Origin: Nannochloropsis oceanica
Taxonomy: Eukaryota > Sar > Eustigmatophyceae > Eustigmatales > Monodopsidaceae
Reading direction: 5' to 3'
Assembly: GCA_004519485.1 (NCBI GenBank)
Contig: CP038112.1
Coordinates: 62,001-126,000 of the forward strand
DNA: 64,000 bases
The notes under the pieces were generated by a model. The model was not told the DNA's origin. It ran no database searches and was given only the letters and a program-made list of their open reading frames with translations. A program made the position numbers and the translations under genes. Below are positions 26,282 to 37,510 of this stretch, piece after piece. Within the stretch, counting starts at the first letter, position 1. The number at the start of each line of letters is the position of its first letter.

Positions 26282-27903
26282 TCACATGGTGTACAACTGA
26301 TTACGTCGAAAGTCAAACACAATCCTTCTGCTGTTCGGATCCGTCCCTCCCAATACATCCATCCCCACCACCCCCACCGGTCGTTGCCCATAGCCGATCA
26401 ATCCAAACGCAGGTAAGTCTGCCACGCCTATCCTCCTCCGCGTCAGACTCACGCCTTTTTCCAAACTCAAGCACTCAAAGTCACACAAATCGACGGGCAT
26501 GGCTGTGCCGTCGATGCCCCAGACACTCATCGCGTTTCGTATCACCCGAGGGCTGGTTTCTCTGCAGGGAGGGTAGGAACGAGGGAGCGGTCAGTTGTGA
26601 ACGAGGAGGGAAGGAGGAAGGGGCGGATAGAAGAAAAGGTTAGGGCTAGGGTTACCATACTCATCACTGCGCCGTTTTACACCAAAGCCAAGATCGAAAC
26701 AACTAGCGAAGGAAGGAAAGGAAGGAAAGAAAAAAAAAAAAAAACTTACCTTTCGATTCCGGCTTGCCTCGCGGCCCGCCAATTAACTATACTCATGCCG
26801 GCGCCCAGGTCCACCAGGGCTGGGACAGGGCTGCCACCCGTGCTCAACGTTAAATCCACGAAATGCAGCCCACTCATCGGATCCTGCCTCATGGTTACCC
26901 CCCTCGATAACAACGTTGGCTGCGGATCCTCCAAAATCACCTCTAGCCCTCCTACCCTGCTTCCTCCCCCCGGGCCTCGCACGTCATAGGGGTAGACAGT
27001 GAGTGTTTGGCTGGCCCACGAAAAGTCGACAATGCCGAAGAACCTCATCCACACCACGCCGAGCAATCCATCCACGCCTGGAGGCAACACCCCCTCATTC
27101 CCCATCACCAACGCATCCATGTTCACCATCCCTCCCCCCATCCCTCCTTCCCGCCCCCCTGGCGGGAGCAAAGACACTTCGTTTAACATCACCCGAGGCG
27201 CTGCTCCTGCCCCTGTGGCTGTGACACCCTCGATCCTTTGACCCCCCCCAAGTTCACTCAACCCCAACCTCGCCCGTGTCCTCTCTGTGATGATCGTAGG
27301 GGTCGCGCCTGAATCAATCAGAAACTCTAGTTTCTCGCCTTTCACCCACACATCCACGCACACATAGCTCTTCGGCCCGGGGCTGGCCTGTCCTCCTCCG
27401 GGTAGCGTAGAAGGCGGAGTCTTTTGACGAAAGGGCACACGGGCGGCATAGGGCCTCCCTCCTTCCTTCCCTCCCTGGGCTCGTTGCTTTTCTTGCTGTT
27501 GCTGTTGACGCTTCTGGTGTTGTTGAAACTGCTGGCGGTGGTGGGCGAGGAGGCGAACTAGTTCTTCCTTGTCGATGATGCCTGTGGTCGGTACACCGAG
27601 GGTAGAGAGCTCTGACTTGATAACTGAGGCGCGGAGCTTGCGGACCTCGTGGAGGAGGTCGGAAGGAGAGGAAGAGGAAGGGGAGGAGGGGGGGGAGGAA
27701 GAGGGGGGGAAGGAAGAGTGGAGGGTCGTGGCCGTGCGGGGGTAGAGGGAAGGGCGAAGGAGAGAAGAAGGGGAAGGGGAAAAAAAGGCTTGGCATTCTT
27801 TAAGGAAAAGGAGGAAAAGGAGGGCTGGAAGGAGAAGGAGAAGAAGGAAGGAAAATCTTCGTGGGGCCTGCCCGGTGGGACTTGTCGGTCTTCTCGGTAT
27901 CAT
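26282..27903 (-). CDS. Two-lobed clan-AA aspartyl protease, plastid-type leader
   Basis: Exons 27903-26750 and 26561-26282 (minus; 477 aa), joined in phase 2. The first in-frame ATG is 27903. A hydrophobic leader (FSFLLLLLLPALLFLLFL) ends in CQAFFSPSPSS, close to the Ala-Phe cleavage motif of plastid pre-sequences in red-lineage algae. Then comes a short helical segment, VIKSELSTLGVPTTGIIDKE, similar to SAP-like domains. The first protease lobe has the catalytic motif LEFLIDSGATPTIIT (D-S-G) and a hydrophobic-Gly partner, GVDGLLGVVWM. The second has VPALVDLGAGMSIVNW, where D-L-G replaces D-S/T-G, so it may be less active. The ending is GVVGMDVLG...RNQLYTM. This is a host gene: no polymerase, integrase or terminal repeats lie nearby. 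Substrates are unknown. Confidence 0.8.
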
Positions 27904-28265
27904 CAGTTTTAAATGTCTCTGCAACGGTTTGTGTGCGCCTGTAGAGAAATAGGGTATGTGTGGGGAGGGGAGAAGGGATTGGCGTTGTATGTTTCCTTCC
28001 CTCCTTTTTCGTTCTTCGCGTTTGGCGGTCTTTCGCGAGTATTCGTATTTGTATCCGCTCCACTAGTCCGCGTGGGCATCTCTCTCTTGTCTCACCACAA
28101 TGTGACAACAAAGTCACGACATCACTCAGGTCGTCTCTGAGAGCCCGTAAACTTGAATTATTCTCCTTCTCCTTCTTTTTTCCTTGACCCTCCTCATCCT
28201 CAATCCTCTCCTCCTCCTCCTCCTCCTCCTCCTCCTCCGCCTCCACCTCCTTCTCATCCTCCTTT
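27904..28265. other. Spacer between two co-oriented minus genes
   Basis: Promoter of the protease and 3' flank of the ARL6IP4-like gene. A CTC repeat at about 28202-28240 is open in several frames but shows no family. Confidence 0.4.
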
Positions 28266-28766
28266 CTATCTTCCACCACCTTTGCGCATCATCACTTGGA
28301 AGCTCAGTCCATCTCCTTCCGTTGCCCGTTTATTGATGGCCCGCTGTTGCTCTTTGCTCACAATTCGCTCGATTATCTCCCCAGTGCCCCTGACCAGCCT
28401 CATCCTGCCTGTCTCCTCGTCGAATACTTCCCGTACCACGGCTTGTTGGGCTCGGTAGGCAGCGAAGGACATAGGTGCCATGGCTGCCCGCTTTGTAGGA
28501 GGAAGTGATGCAGGGTGTATTGCTAGGCTTGCAGGACGAGGGGGAGGGGAGGGAAGAGGAGGATGAGGAGGAAGTGGGATGGAGAGGGTGGGGACTACAG
28601 GTGCAGGCTCTGGTTTCCGATCCTTCTTTATGCCCTTTCTCTTGTCTTTCTTTTTTTTATCCTTTTTCGCATCCTTCTTCTTTTTGTGTTTAAGCTTGTG
28701 TTTGGACTCCTTTTTCATCTTTTTATGCTTTTGTTTACGCTCCTGCTCGTCAGATGAGAAGGACAT
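28266..28766 (-). CDS. ARL6IP4/SRp25-like nuclear protein
   Basis: Minus strand; ends TAG at 28268-28266. The conserved C-terminal block reads APMSFAAYRAQQAVVREVF, DEETGRMRLVRGTGEIIERI and VSKEQQRAINKRATEGD, which matches the SR-25/ARL6IP4 family end. Members are small Ser/Lys-rich nuclear proteins linked to splicing speckles. The first part is almost pure Lys with Ser and acidic residues, a strong nuclear localisation signal. The open frame continues up to 28865 without an ATG, so either translation starts at ATG 28766 or a short upstream exon supplies the start; the residues in 28767-28865 (Ser-rich) would then belong to it. It starts divergently from the dynein gene. Confidence 0.75.
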   Translation of the reverse strand: MSFSSDEQERKQKHKKMKKESKHKLKHKKKKDAKKDKKKKDKRKGIKKDRKPEPAPVVPTLSIPLPPHPPLPSPPPRPASLAIHPASLPPTKRAAMAPMSFAAYRAQQAVVREVFDEETGRMRLVRGTGEIIERIVSKEQQRAINKRATEGDGLSFQVMMRKGGGR

Positions 28767-29275
28767 GGAGGATGAGGAGGCAGGGGGGGACGAGACAGAG
28801 GAGGTCGAAAAAGAGCTTCGGTGGGTGTCCTCGGACAACGCCCGCTTCTTGCCTTTCTTGCCCAAAGATAATCACAGGAGGAGGCGGCCTGTACGCGTGT
28901 AAGTTGCGAATCGTGTGATTTGTGTGCACGGATTGGGCACTCATGTCACCTCGCTACAGTGGGATTGAGGGCGAGGTCATCCGAGTCGTCAGGCTCTTCC
29001 CCCCACGAGAATTGCATTGACACTGTCCCTTCCATATCATCTTCCTCCCATTATCTGCAGGTACATTTCCTGGTCGCAGCGTCACGGTTGCGCGGGCAAG
29101 GATTGCATCCGCGCCTCTTGTTCAAAACGCCCTTTCGCCAAGAAGAAGGCTCGCCAACAAGGAAGTCGTCCGATTTGATTCTTTCCCGTGTGCCTAACCC
29201 ACACCCGGCCCACCACTCCACCACTCACAGCTTAAGACAGACACTGGACTAGTCTTATCATTGCTCAAGTAAGCT
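28767..29275. promoter_or_regulatory. Divergent promoter region, ARL6IP4-like / dynein
   Basis: About 500 bp between two divergent starts. No TATA-like or repeated element stands out. Part next to 28865 may be coding for the minus gene. Confidence 0.35.
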
Positions 29276-32200
29276 ATGGACGACGCAGCCGATCACATGC
29301 CAGTTTCCCCGCCTCCCGACGAGCAGCATGAGGCTTTGTCTTCTTCCTCCTCTCACCCCTCTTCCGCTACGACTGACACCCTGGCCTCCCGCCTGCGTGC
29401 CTACATCGGAGCAGCCGCAGCCCGCGTCCTGTTTGAATTGCCGGAGCCCGATAAATGCATGGCAGAAGCGCTAGAAAGCCTGGAGGCGAAAGAAATGGCC
29501 TCCCGCTTCGTCGCGGATGCCCGGGTGCCTGCCCTGTATTTCGAAGCGTCTTCGTTACCAGGAGATTGTAAGCGGGGGGGAGGACAACGATATACCTTAG
29601 CATTGGATTTTGGAGGTTGTGAAGAGGAGGAAGGAATGGTGACAGTGCTCCCTTTTTCAACTTCCTCTACCTCCTCCTCTTCCTCATGTTCTTCGGCCGT
29701 CACCAGCGGAGGGTTGGTATTGGCTTTTATCAAACGCGCCCTCGAGCCGCTCGACGACGGCAGCCCAATCAGCAACCAATTGCAGGTCATCACTTTGGGG
29801 GGCGGGTCCTCGGAAACAGTCAGCAGCTGTAGCTCCAACACTGGCACCGGCACAAGCACCAGCAGTGTCACGGCGACGACAATGACCACGGGTTCTGCAT
29901 CCGGCACGCCTGGAGCGTCGGTCCAGTCCATGTTTGCCCTGCTGCAGCAGTACACCCGATATTCATTTGCTCCCTTAGTCAAGTCCTTCGCGGCAGAAGC
30001 TAAGAAAAAAAAACAGCATAGGCAACGGCAGCAGCAGCAGCAGCAGCAGCAACAGGAGGAGGAGGAAGCAGATCAACAGCAACAGGGGAGTACCGACGAA
30101 GACAAGAAGGCCACCAAAAAATCTGCCTCTATGACAACAACGACCAACTCCTCCCCTTCGGCTTCTGACTCCAACGACAGCGTGACGACCAGGAGCCTGC
30201 TCACCCTCCAAAAGAAAATCACAGAGCTGGACCTTGCTCTCGCGCAATGCCAAAAGGGTCTCGAGATCCCCGCCGTCACCCTGGCTATCCATCCCGACAT
30301 AACTCGTGCCTTAGCAAAGGCAGGGAGCGGGGCAGAGGGTGAAGGAAGGTATTCAATTGATGTGTTACGATTGGACTTGGACGAGGTGGGCCTGACGGAG
30401 GAAAGGCTGAGGGATGATGCGTTTTTGAATTCCCTGCAGAGTTGTGTGAATGGGTGGGTGAAAGACATCCAAAAGGTGACAAGACTGACGACTGAAACAC
30501 CTTTCCCCGAGACGGCATTGGATGAGGTCAACTTCTGGCGGGGCCTGGAAGAAGCATTGGAGAAGATTGAGCGGCAGCTGGCGTCGCCCAGTGTGACATT
30601 GACGATGGTGGTGTTGAAGCAGGCAAGGAGGATGATTGCGGTTGCTGCTCTTGACAATAACACGGGCATGGCGAGCGCGGAGAAGGTGGTTGGAGGTATT
30701 GTGGCCTTTTTGCGGGACCTCCCCCTCCACCCCCTCCTCGCCGCCTCAAGTCTTGATCAGTTGGGCACAGCCGTGGGTAGCTTGTTCATGCATTTGAATA
30801 AAGTGAAGACGAATCGCTATTACGACGTGGAAAGGGCAGGAAGGTTGTTTGAAGAGTTATCGAGGGCATTTGCCTCGCAGTTGGCGTCTATTTTATGGGC
30901 GACCAAGGGTGGGTTGCTGCAATTAAGGGAGGGGGAGTATGAAAAGGGGATCGAGGAGATGGAGGAGGTATTGGGGCAGTGGAAGGGAGGTGCCCGAAAA
31001 TTCGAAGAGATGTACCTGGAGCTGTGGAAGAGGCGCGTGAGGGGTGGCACTAGTGCGACAATCAACAGCAGCAGCAGCATCAGCATCAGTAGCAGTGCTT
31101 CTAGGATGCATGGTCTCCAGGAGAGTGGGGCGCTGTCGAAGCTGCAGCAGCGTTTGAGTGAGCTTGCTTCCTTTAGGGCTGAGCATACCAGGTTTTGCCT
31201 GGTTGTAGATCGCGTGCTGGAGGGGGAGGAGGAAGTAGGGGAGGAGGGCGGGGGCAAGGTGAAGGCACGCAGAGAGGTGGAGGGGGCGTATGCGAGGGTG
31301 GTGGCATTGGGGGAGGGGGTTTTGGACACCTCCGTGGAGGGGGGCCAAGCGTGGAGTGATGCGCTGGAGGGTTACAGACAACGTGTGGACAAGCTGGAAA
31401 ATCGAGTGGTGAGACTGTTGTGTTCTCGTTTGGAGGGGACGGGATCGGCAGAAGAAATGTTCCGGGTATTTGCGAGGTTTAACCCTTTATTGTACCGACC
31501 GCGGGTGAGGGCGGCGATAGCCCAACACCAGGCTAGGCTCATCAAGCATGTCCGAGAAGCTGTTGGGAAGTTGCAGAACAAATTCATGGGAAGGTATGAA
31601 GGGAGCGAAGCGCGAGTGACAGCGGCGTTGAGAGATGTGCCACCTGTGGCGGGGGTTGTGATGTGGGCAAGGCAGATCGAACGGCAATTGCGTTTGTTGA
31701 TGACGAGGATGGAGGATTTGTTAGGGGCGGGGTGGGAGAATCACGTTGAGGGGAAGCAGCTAAAGGGTGTGTGTGAAGAGCTATTGAGGAATCTTGATAC
31801 AGAGGCCTTGTTCGCTGGCTGGGTCAAGGAGATGCATGCGGAGGTGCTTGGAAAGAAACAGCAGCAGCAGTTGCAGCAGCATCAGGTCTTGGTGGTGGGG
31901 CGGGATAGGACGGGGGCGCCGTGTTTAAAAGTTAATTTTGATGAAAGTACCGTGATGTTGTTCAAAGAAGTGAGACACTTGCAGTGGTTAGGGTTTCGAA
32001 TCCCAGCGGCCATTAAGATACTGGCTGAAAAGGCTGCGGAGCGTTACCCCTACGCGATGGCGCTTCAGGCCACGTTACGAGCGCTCGAGCAGACCTTGAG
32101 GCAGTGTTCTTCGAAAGGGGATGACGGAGGGGAGGAAGGAGGGAGGGGGGTAGCTTTGGAGCCGTTATTGGAGGGACATATCCAGGCGGTCCGAGAGGTG

Positions 32201-35200
32201 GTAAAGGAAGCCTTCCCGTCGACTGGAGCTGGGGGAGGAGGAGAAGGGCGAGGGTCGTGCTCTTTTTCTCCCACCATTCGATGGGACGCCATTCCTCCTT
32301 CCTTCTCGTCTTCCGCCTCCTTTTCCACATCCTCATCGTCCGTGCAGCAACAACAGCAGCAGCAACAGATGGAAAGGAACGAGCCTTCACACGCCTTTGC
32401 CTCGTGGGTAACGTTGCTTTCTGAACGTGTTTTCGCCCTCCAAGAAAAAACCGAAGACCTCTTCTCCCTCCTCTCCACTGCCGACTCCCTCCTCTCTTCC
32501 ATCCAGACCTGCCCCTACGACCGTCCTTCCCTCCTTGGGATCCTCCTCCAGCTGCAAGGAGTGATTGATTCGATGAATTTGGCGGGCTATAGGCGTGTGG
32601 ACACATTTGTCAAGTACCTAGACAAAAAACTCTCCGACATTTTAAAGACCAGGCTCACGCATGCCCTCGAGGCCTGGATCGCTGCATTTGAGAATTCTGC
32701 TGAGAGTAGAGGGGAGGGAGGCGGGATAGTCGAGCAGAGGAAGCATTTTCAACAGCATCGGGGGCAGCATTACCGGGTGTATGCAGGGTCTTCCTCCTCT
32801 TATCCCTCCTCGAAGGCAGCAGTGTTGAGCAACCACACGAAAGAGCAGCAAGGGGATCTCTCTAACGGGGCCAGCAGCAGCGGAAGCAACAGCAATAAGC
32901 ACGCCACCGATGCAAGCACCTCTCCCACCAACGACCCCACCCTCCCTCCCTCCCTCGCCCTCCTCCCCCTCGTTGTCCACAAAATCCTGCTCCAAAACCA
33001 GACTCTATGTATATTTCCTCCTTTGGAAGGAGCCATAGTCACTTATCTCAGACATCTTCATTCATTGATTGGTGTGGTTGGTACTTTGCCCAGATTGAAA
33101 CAGTCAAGGTTTGATCTCTTGGAGGGAGGGAGGGAGGGAGGGAGGGACGACGGGAGCCTCGTCAGTGGTGAGAAGACGTTTGCGGATCTCCCGCGATTGG
33201 TGTCGCCAGCATTGTTGCGGACAGCGTATGAGTGTGTGCGGGAGGTAGGAAGGGAGGCAGGGCTCTATGTCCAGGAATGGCTGCAATACCAACCGTTGTG
33301 GGACATGACGGCTGAGAGTGTCCATGCATGGTTGGAGGGAGGGAGGGAGGGAGGGCAGGAGGATGGGGGTCGATTGTCAGCAGCGCCGACTGCCGAATGT
33401 CTGCATGCTTGGCATCGGCTGTTGACGGAGATGAAAGGCGCAAGGGCAGGCATTGAGATGTCCCACTCCTCCCGACGCTGCTTCCCTCCGTCACTCGTCA
33501 TTGATTATGAGCAGGTCGAAGGGCAGGTTAATCTGAAATATGACGCGTGGCAGAAAGAGTTCCAGGCGCGGTTTGGTCTCTTGCTCGCACAGGCTAGCAG
33601 GGAGACACACGCAGAGCTGGTCATGGGGAAGGGACGGTTGGAAGGGGTGGTTTTGCTGGGAGGGAAGGATGGAGGCAAGAAGGAGGGGGAGGGTGCGTTA
33701 AGTGGCGTGACCTACCTACAGGATATGCGCGTGGCCCGTCCTCGGTTGGAATCGGTGGTCAGCGCATTGGTGGCTGGGGAGCGGCTGTTACACCGACAGC
33801 GGTACATGTTCCCGACGGACTGGCCTCAGGCTTCTCTCGCCGCTGGGGCACTTGATGATTTCACACAAATACTAGACAGACGGACCAAGGCCATGCAGAC
33901 TCACCTCCCTGCGCTCCAGCACCAGGTGCGTGGAGAAGGGCGGATGTTAGCACAGCGCGTGCAAGGCCTGACGCAGGAATGGGGGGAACAGAAGCCGGTG
34001 AGGGGAGAGGAGCCACCGGAGGATGCTTTGGAGGTGCTGGGTAGGTTTGAGATGGCCTTAAGTGCGTGTCGGAAGGAGTATGATCGCTTGGCAGCAGCAA
34101 AGCAGGCGTTGTGTCTGGAAGATGACGTTCGTGGTGGTGAAAGCAATATCGGTCTCGATCCTCTGGCGCCTCTCGAAAGCGAAGTCCACGACTTGAAGGA
34201 GGTCTGGGGCAGCCTCGCTTCTGTCTGGGGGGTGCTGCAAACGCTCTATGACACCCCCTGGTCAAGTATTCAACCTCGTGTCTTGCGTAAATCCCTCGAG
34301 CAAATCCAAGAACAGATGCGCACCCTGCCGAACCGCGTGCGACAATACGAGGCCTTCACGCATTTACAGGGTAGGGTTAGGGGGTACCAAGCCCTCTCTT
34401 CCCTCATTTCCGACCTCAAGACTGAAGCCCTCAAGGACCGGCATTGGCGGGGCTTGCTCAAGAGGCTCCGCGTAAACTCTCATCCTTCCTCCTCCTCTTC
34501 TAGCCGTGCCGCCCGCACAAGTAGTCTCGGCCTAGAACACCTCACACTTGGTCATCTCTGGTCGGCCTTGGACCCCTTACTCCACCGCTCCCTCGTCTCT
34601 GAGACACTCACCACCGCCCAAGGCGAGATGGCGCTTGAAATCTTTCTGGGCCAGGTGCAGGATATTTGGGAAACGATGGAAGTCGAGTTGTCAAGCACGT
34701 TGTACCGAGGGAGAGTGCGTCTGATCAAGGGATGGGAGGTGATGTTTGCGAAGTTGGAGGAGCACTTGAATGCGCTCGCGGCCATGAGGCTCTCACCGTA
34801 TTTTGGGGCTGTGCCAGAGTTTCAGCGCTTAGCAGGGGTGTGGGAAGAGAGGTTGAGTACGTTGAAGTCATTGTTGGATATCTGGATCCAAGTACAGAAA
34901 AAATGGGTGTATCTTGAAGGGATCTTCCTGGGGGGCTCGGCGGCGGATATCAAGAATCAGATGCCGAGTGAACACGCGCGGTTCAAGGCACTGGACACGG
35001 AGTTCGTCGCACTCCTCCGACGCGTGGCGGCGGCACCGCGTTTGATGGAAGTGGTGATGATTGAGTATGTGCATCGGCAGTTGGAGCGACAAGACGCAGC
35101 CTTGCACAAGATCCAGAAGGCCTTGGGCGCATACCTGAAGCGGCAACGTGCTGCATTTTCCCGGTTTTATTTCGTCGGGGACGAGGATTTGTTGGAGATT

Positions 35201-37478
35201 GTGGGAAATGCCTCCGAGCCCAGCAAAGTCACACAGCACCTTTCCAAGATGTTCGCATCTTTGGCGCAAGTGCGCTTGGAAACGAGGGAAGGAGGGAAAG
35301 ACGGCGGTCAGGTGGTGGCGATTACTGCAATGATGAGCAAGGAGGGGGAGGAGGTGACCTTGCGGAAGCCTGTGATCTTCCATCCGGCTAAGTCGGCAGT
35401 TCGAGACTGGCTGCAGGAGCTCGAGTCCGAAATGCGGGCCACCCTCGCCTACCTTCTCGCAAAGGCCGTCGAGGAGGAGGAGCAGGCAGGGAGGGAGGGA
35501 GGCTTCGTGAAGTGGGTCGAGACCTATCCCGCACAGGTGGTGTTGCTGGCCGTGCAAATCTGGTGGACGCGGGGGGTCGAAGCCGCGCTCTTGGCCGGCA
35601 AAGCCTCCACCTCCTCCTTTCCCTCCTCTGCAGCCGCGGCCTTGGAGTCTGGCCCCCTCTCCACCTTGACCTGCCGCCTCGTCTGCAGTGTACAGCATGT
35701 CCTCGCCGCTGACGTTCCCCCGCAAACCCGAAAGAAGTTCGAGCACCTGATTACCGAATTAGTCCACCAACGCGACGTCATTCGCAGCCTCCTCTCTTCT
35801 CGTACTGTCTCTCCTCAGGCCTTTGCCTGGCTGCAGCACTTGCGTTTCTACTGGCGCCAGCATGGAGGGGGAGAGGGAGAGACAGGAGGAGGGTGCCTAC
35901 ACATTCAGATGGCCAACGCTGATTTCAGCTACGGCTTTGAGTATTTGGGCATGGCGGAGCGATTGGTCCAAACCCCTTTGACACATAAGTGTAATCTCAC
36001 CCTCACCCAAGCCTTGCACCACGGCATGGGGGGGAATCCATTCGGACCCGCAGGGACGGGCAAAACCGAGAGTGTCAAGGCTCTCGGCGCGGCGCTGGGA
36101 AGATTCGTGTTGGTGTTTAATTGTGACGAGCACTTTGACTACAGCGCGATGGGGCGGTTGTTGGCGGGATTGTGTCAGGTGGGGGCTTGGGGATGCTTTG
36201 ATGAGTTTAATCGGTTGGAGGAACAGATTCTTTCGGCTGTCTCGCAGCAACTGCAGACAATTCAGAAAGGACTGGCCAGCAAGGCAGGAGAGATTGATCT
36301 GCTTTCGAGAGGAGGGGAGAGTGGAAGGGATGGAGGGCCGGCGGTAGCGTTGCACCCAAACGTGGGTGTGTTTGTGACTATGAATCCAGGGTATGCAGGC
36401 CGCTCGCATTTGCCCGATAATTTGAAAGCGCTCTTCCGCTCAGTTGCCATGACGGCGCCAGATCGAGGGATGATCGCTGAAGTGATGCTTTATGCGCAGG
36501 GCCTCGAGTCCGCGGAGGCCTTAGCAAAAAAAGTGGTGGTGTTGTTTCAGCTGTGTGAAGAGCAGTTGTCGAGGCAATCCCACTATGATTTTGGATTGAG
36601 GGCACTCAAGACGGTGTTGGTTGGCGCGGGGGGATTGAAGAGACAGAGAATGAGGGAGAATGGGAGGGAGGGAGGGAGAGGGGTGGAAAGGATAGAGGCG
36701 CGAGTGTTGGTGCAGAGTACGTGCGCAACGGTAGTTCCGAAATTGGTGTCGGAAGATCTTCCTGTGTTCAAGGCGTTGTTGAAAGGGATTTTCCCTCAGG
36801 AAGTGGGGGAGGAGGGGGAGGAAGGGGGTGAGGAAGAGGAGGTGGTGATGCGCAAGGCAATCGCCGAGGTGTGTGAGAGGAGGGGGTTGGTGCAAGGAGA
36901 GGAGTGGATGGGGAAGGTACTGCAGTTGCGTCAGGTCCTCTCTTTGAGGCATGGCGTGATGTTGGTCGGGCCCACGGGCTCGGGAAAAACAACCGCCTGG
37001 AGCGTCTTGCTCGAGGCGGAATCTCTCTTGAAGGAGAAGGGCGGGAGGGAAGGAGGGAAGAAGGGCCAGGCCTATATAATTGATCCCAAGGCCCTGAGCA
37101 AAGAGCAATTATTTGGTTCGTTGGACAACGTAACATTGGAATGGACCGATGGTATCTTCACCTCCCTCCTGCGTCAGATCCTCGAGAACGCGCGGGGCGA
37201 GCAGCAGAAGAGGCAGTGGGTTGTCTTTGATGGAGACGTGGATCCCGATTGGGCGGAAAACTTGAATTCCGTGCTGGACGACAACAAACTCTTGACACTA
37301 CCGAGCGGGGAGCGGCTGGAGTTTCCAGAGAACGTCCGAATTCTGTTCGAGGTGGATTCGCTTGCTTATGTCACGCCGGCCACAGTGTCGAGGTGTGGAA
37401 TGGTCTGGTTTGCAGAGGAGGGAGTCAGCGAATGGATGGTGTTGCGGGAGCATTTGGAGAGGTTGAGGACCAGGAGCT

Positions 37479-37510
<32 letters not shown>

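Noticed and set aside
26282-27924. Aspartyl protease as part of a retroelement
   Set aside because: No polymerase, integrase or terminal repeats nearby; it has an intron and a plastid-type leader, so it is a host gene.
27800-28279. Minus open frame with a Glu run
   Set aside because: It is a shadow of a CTC repeat in the spacer between two accepted genes and carries no conserved block.
28750-28944. Minus frame from ATG 28944
   Set aside because: It is in a different frame from the conserved ARL6IP4-like block and has no family match; it could only matter as an unproven first exon.
31990-32006. GGTTTCGAATCCC, tRNA B-box look-alike
   Set aside because: Lies within a conserved part of the dynein reading frame.
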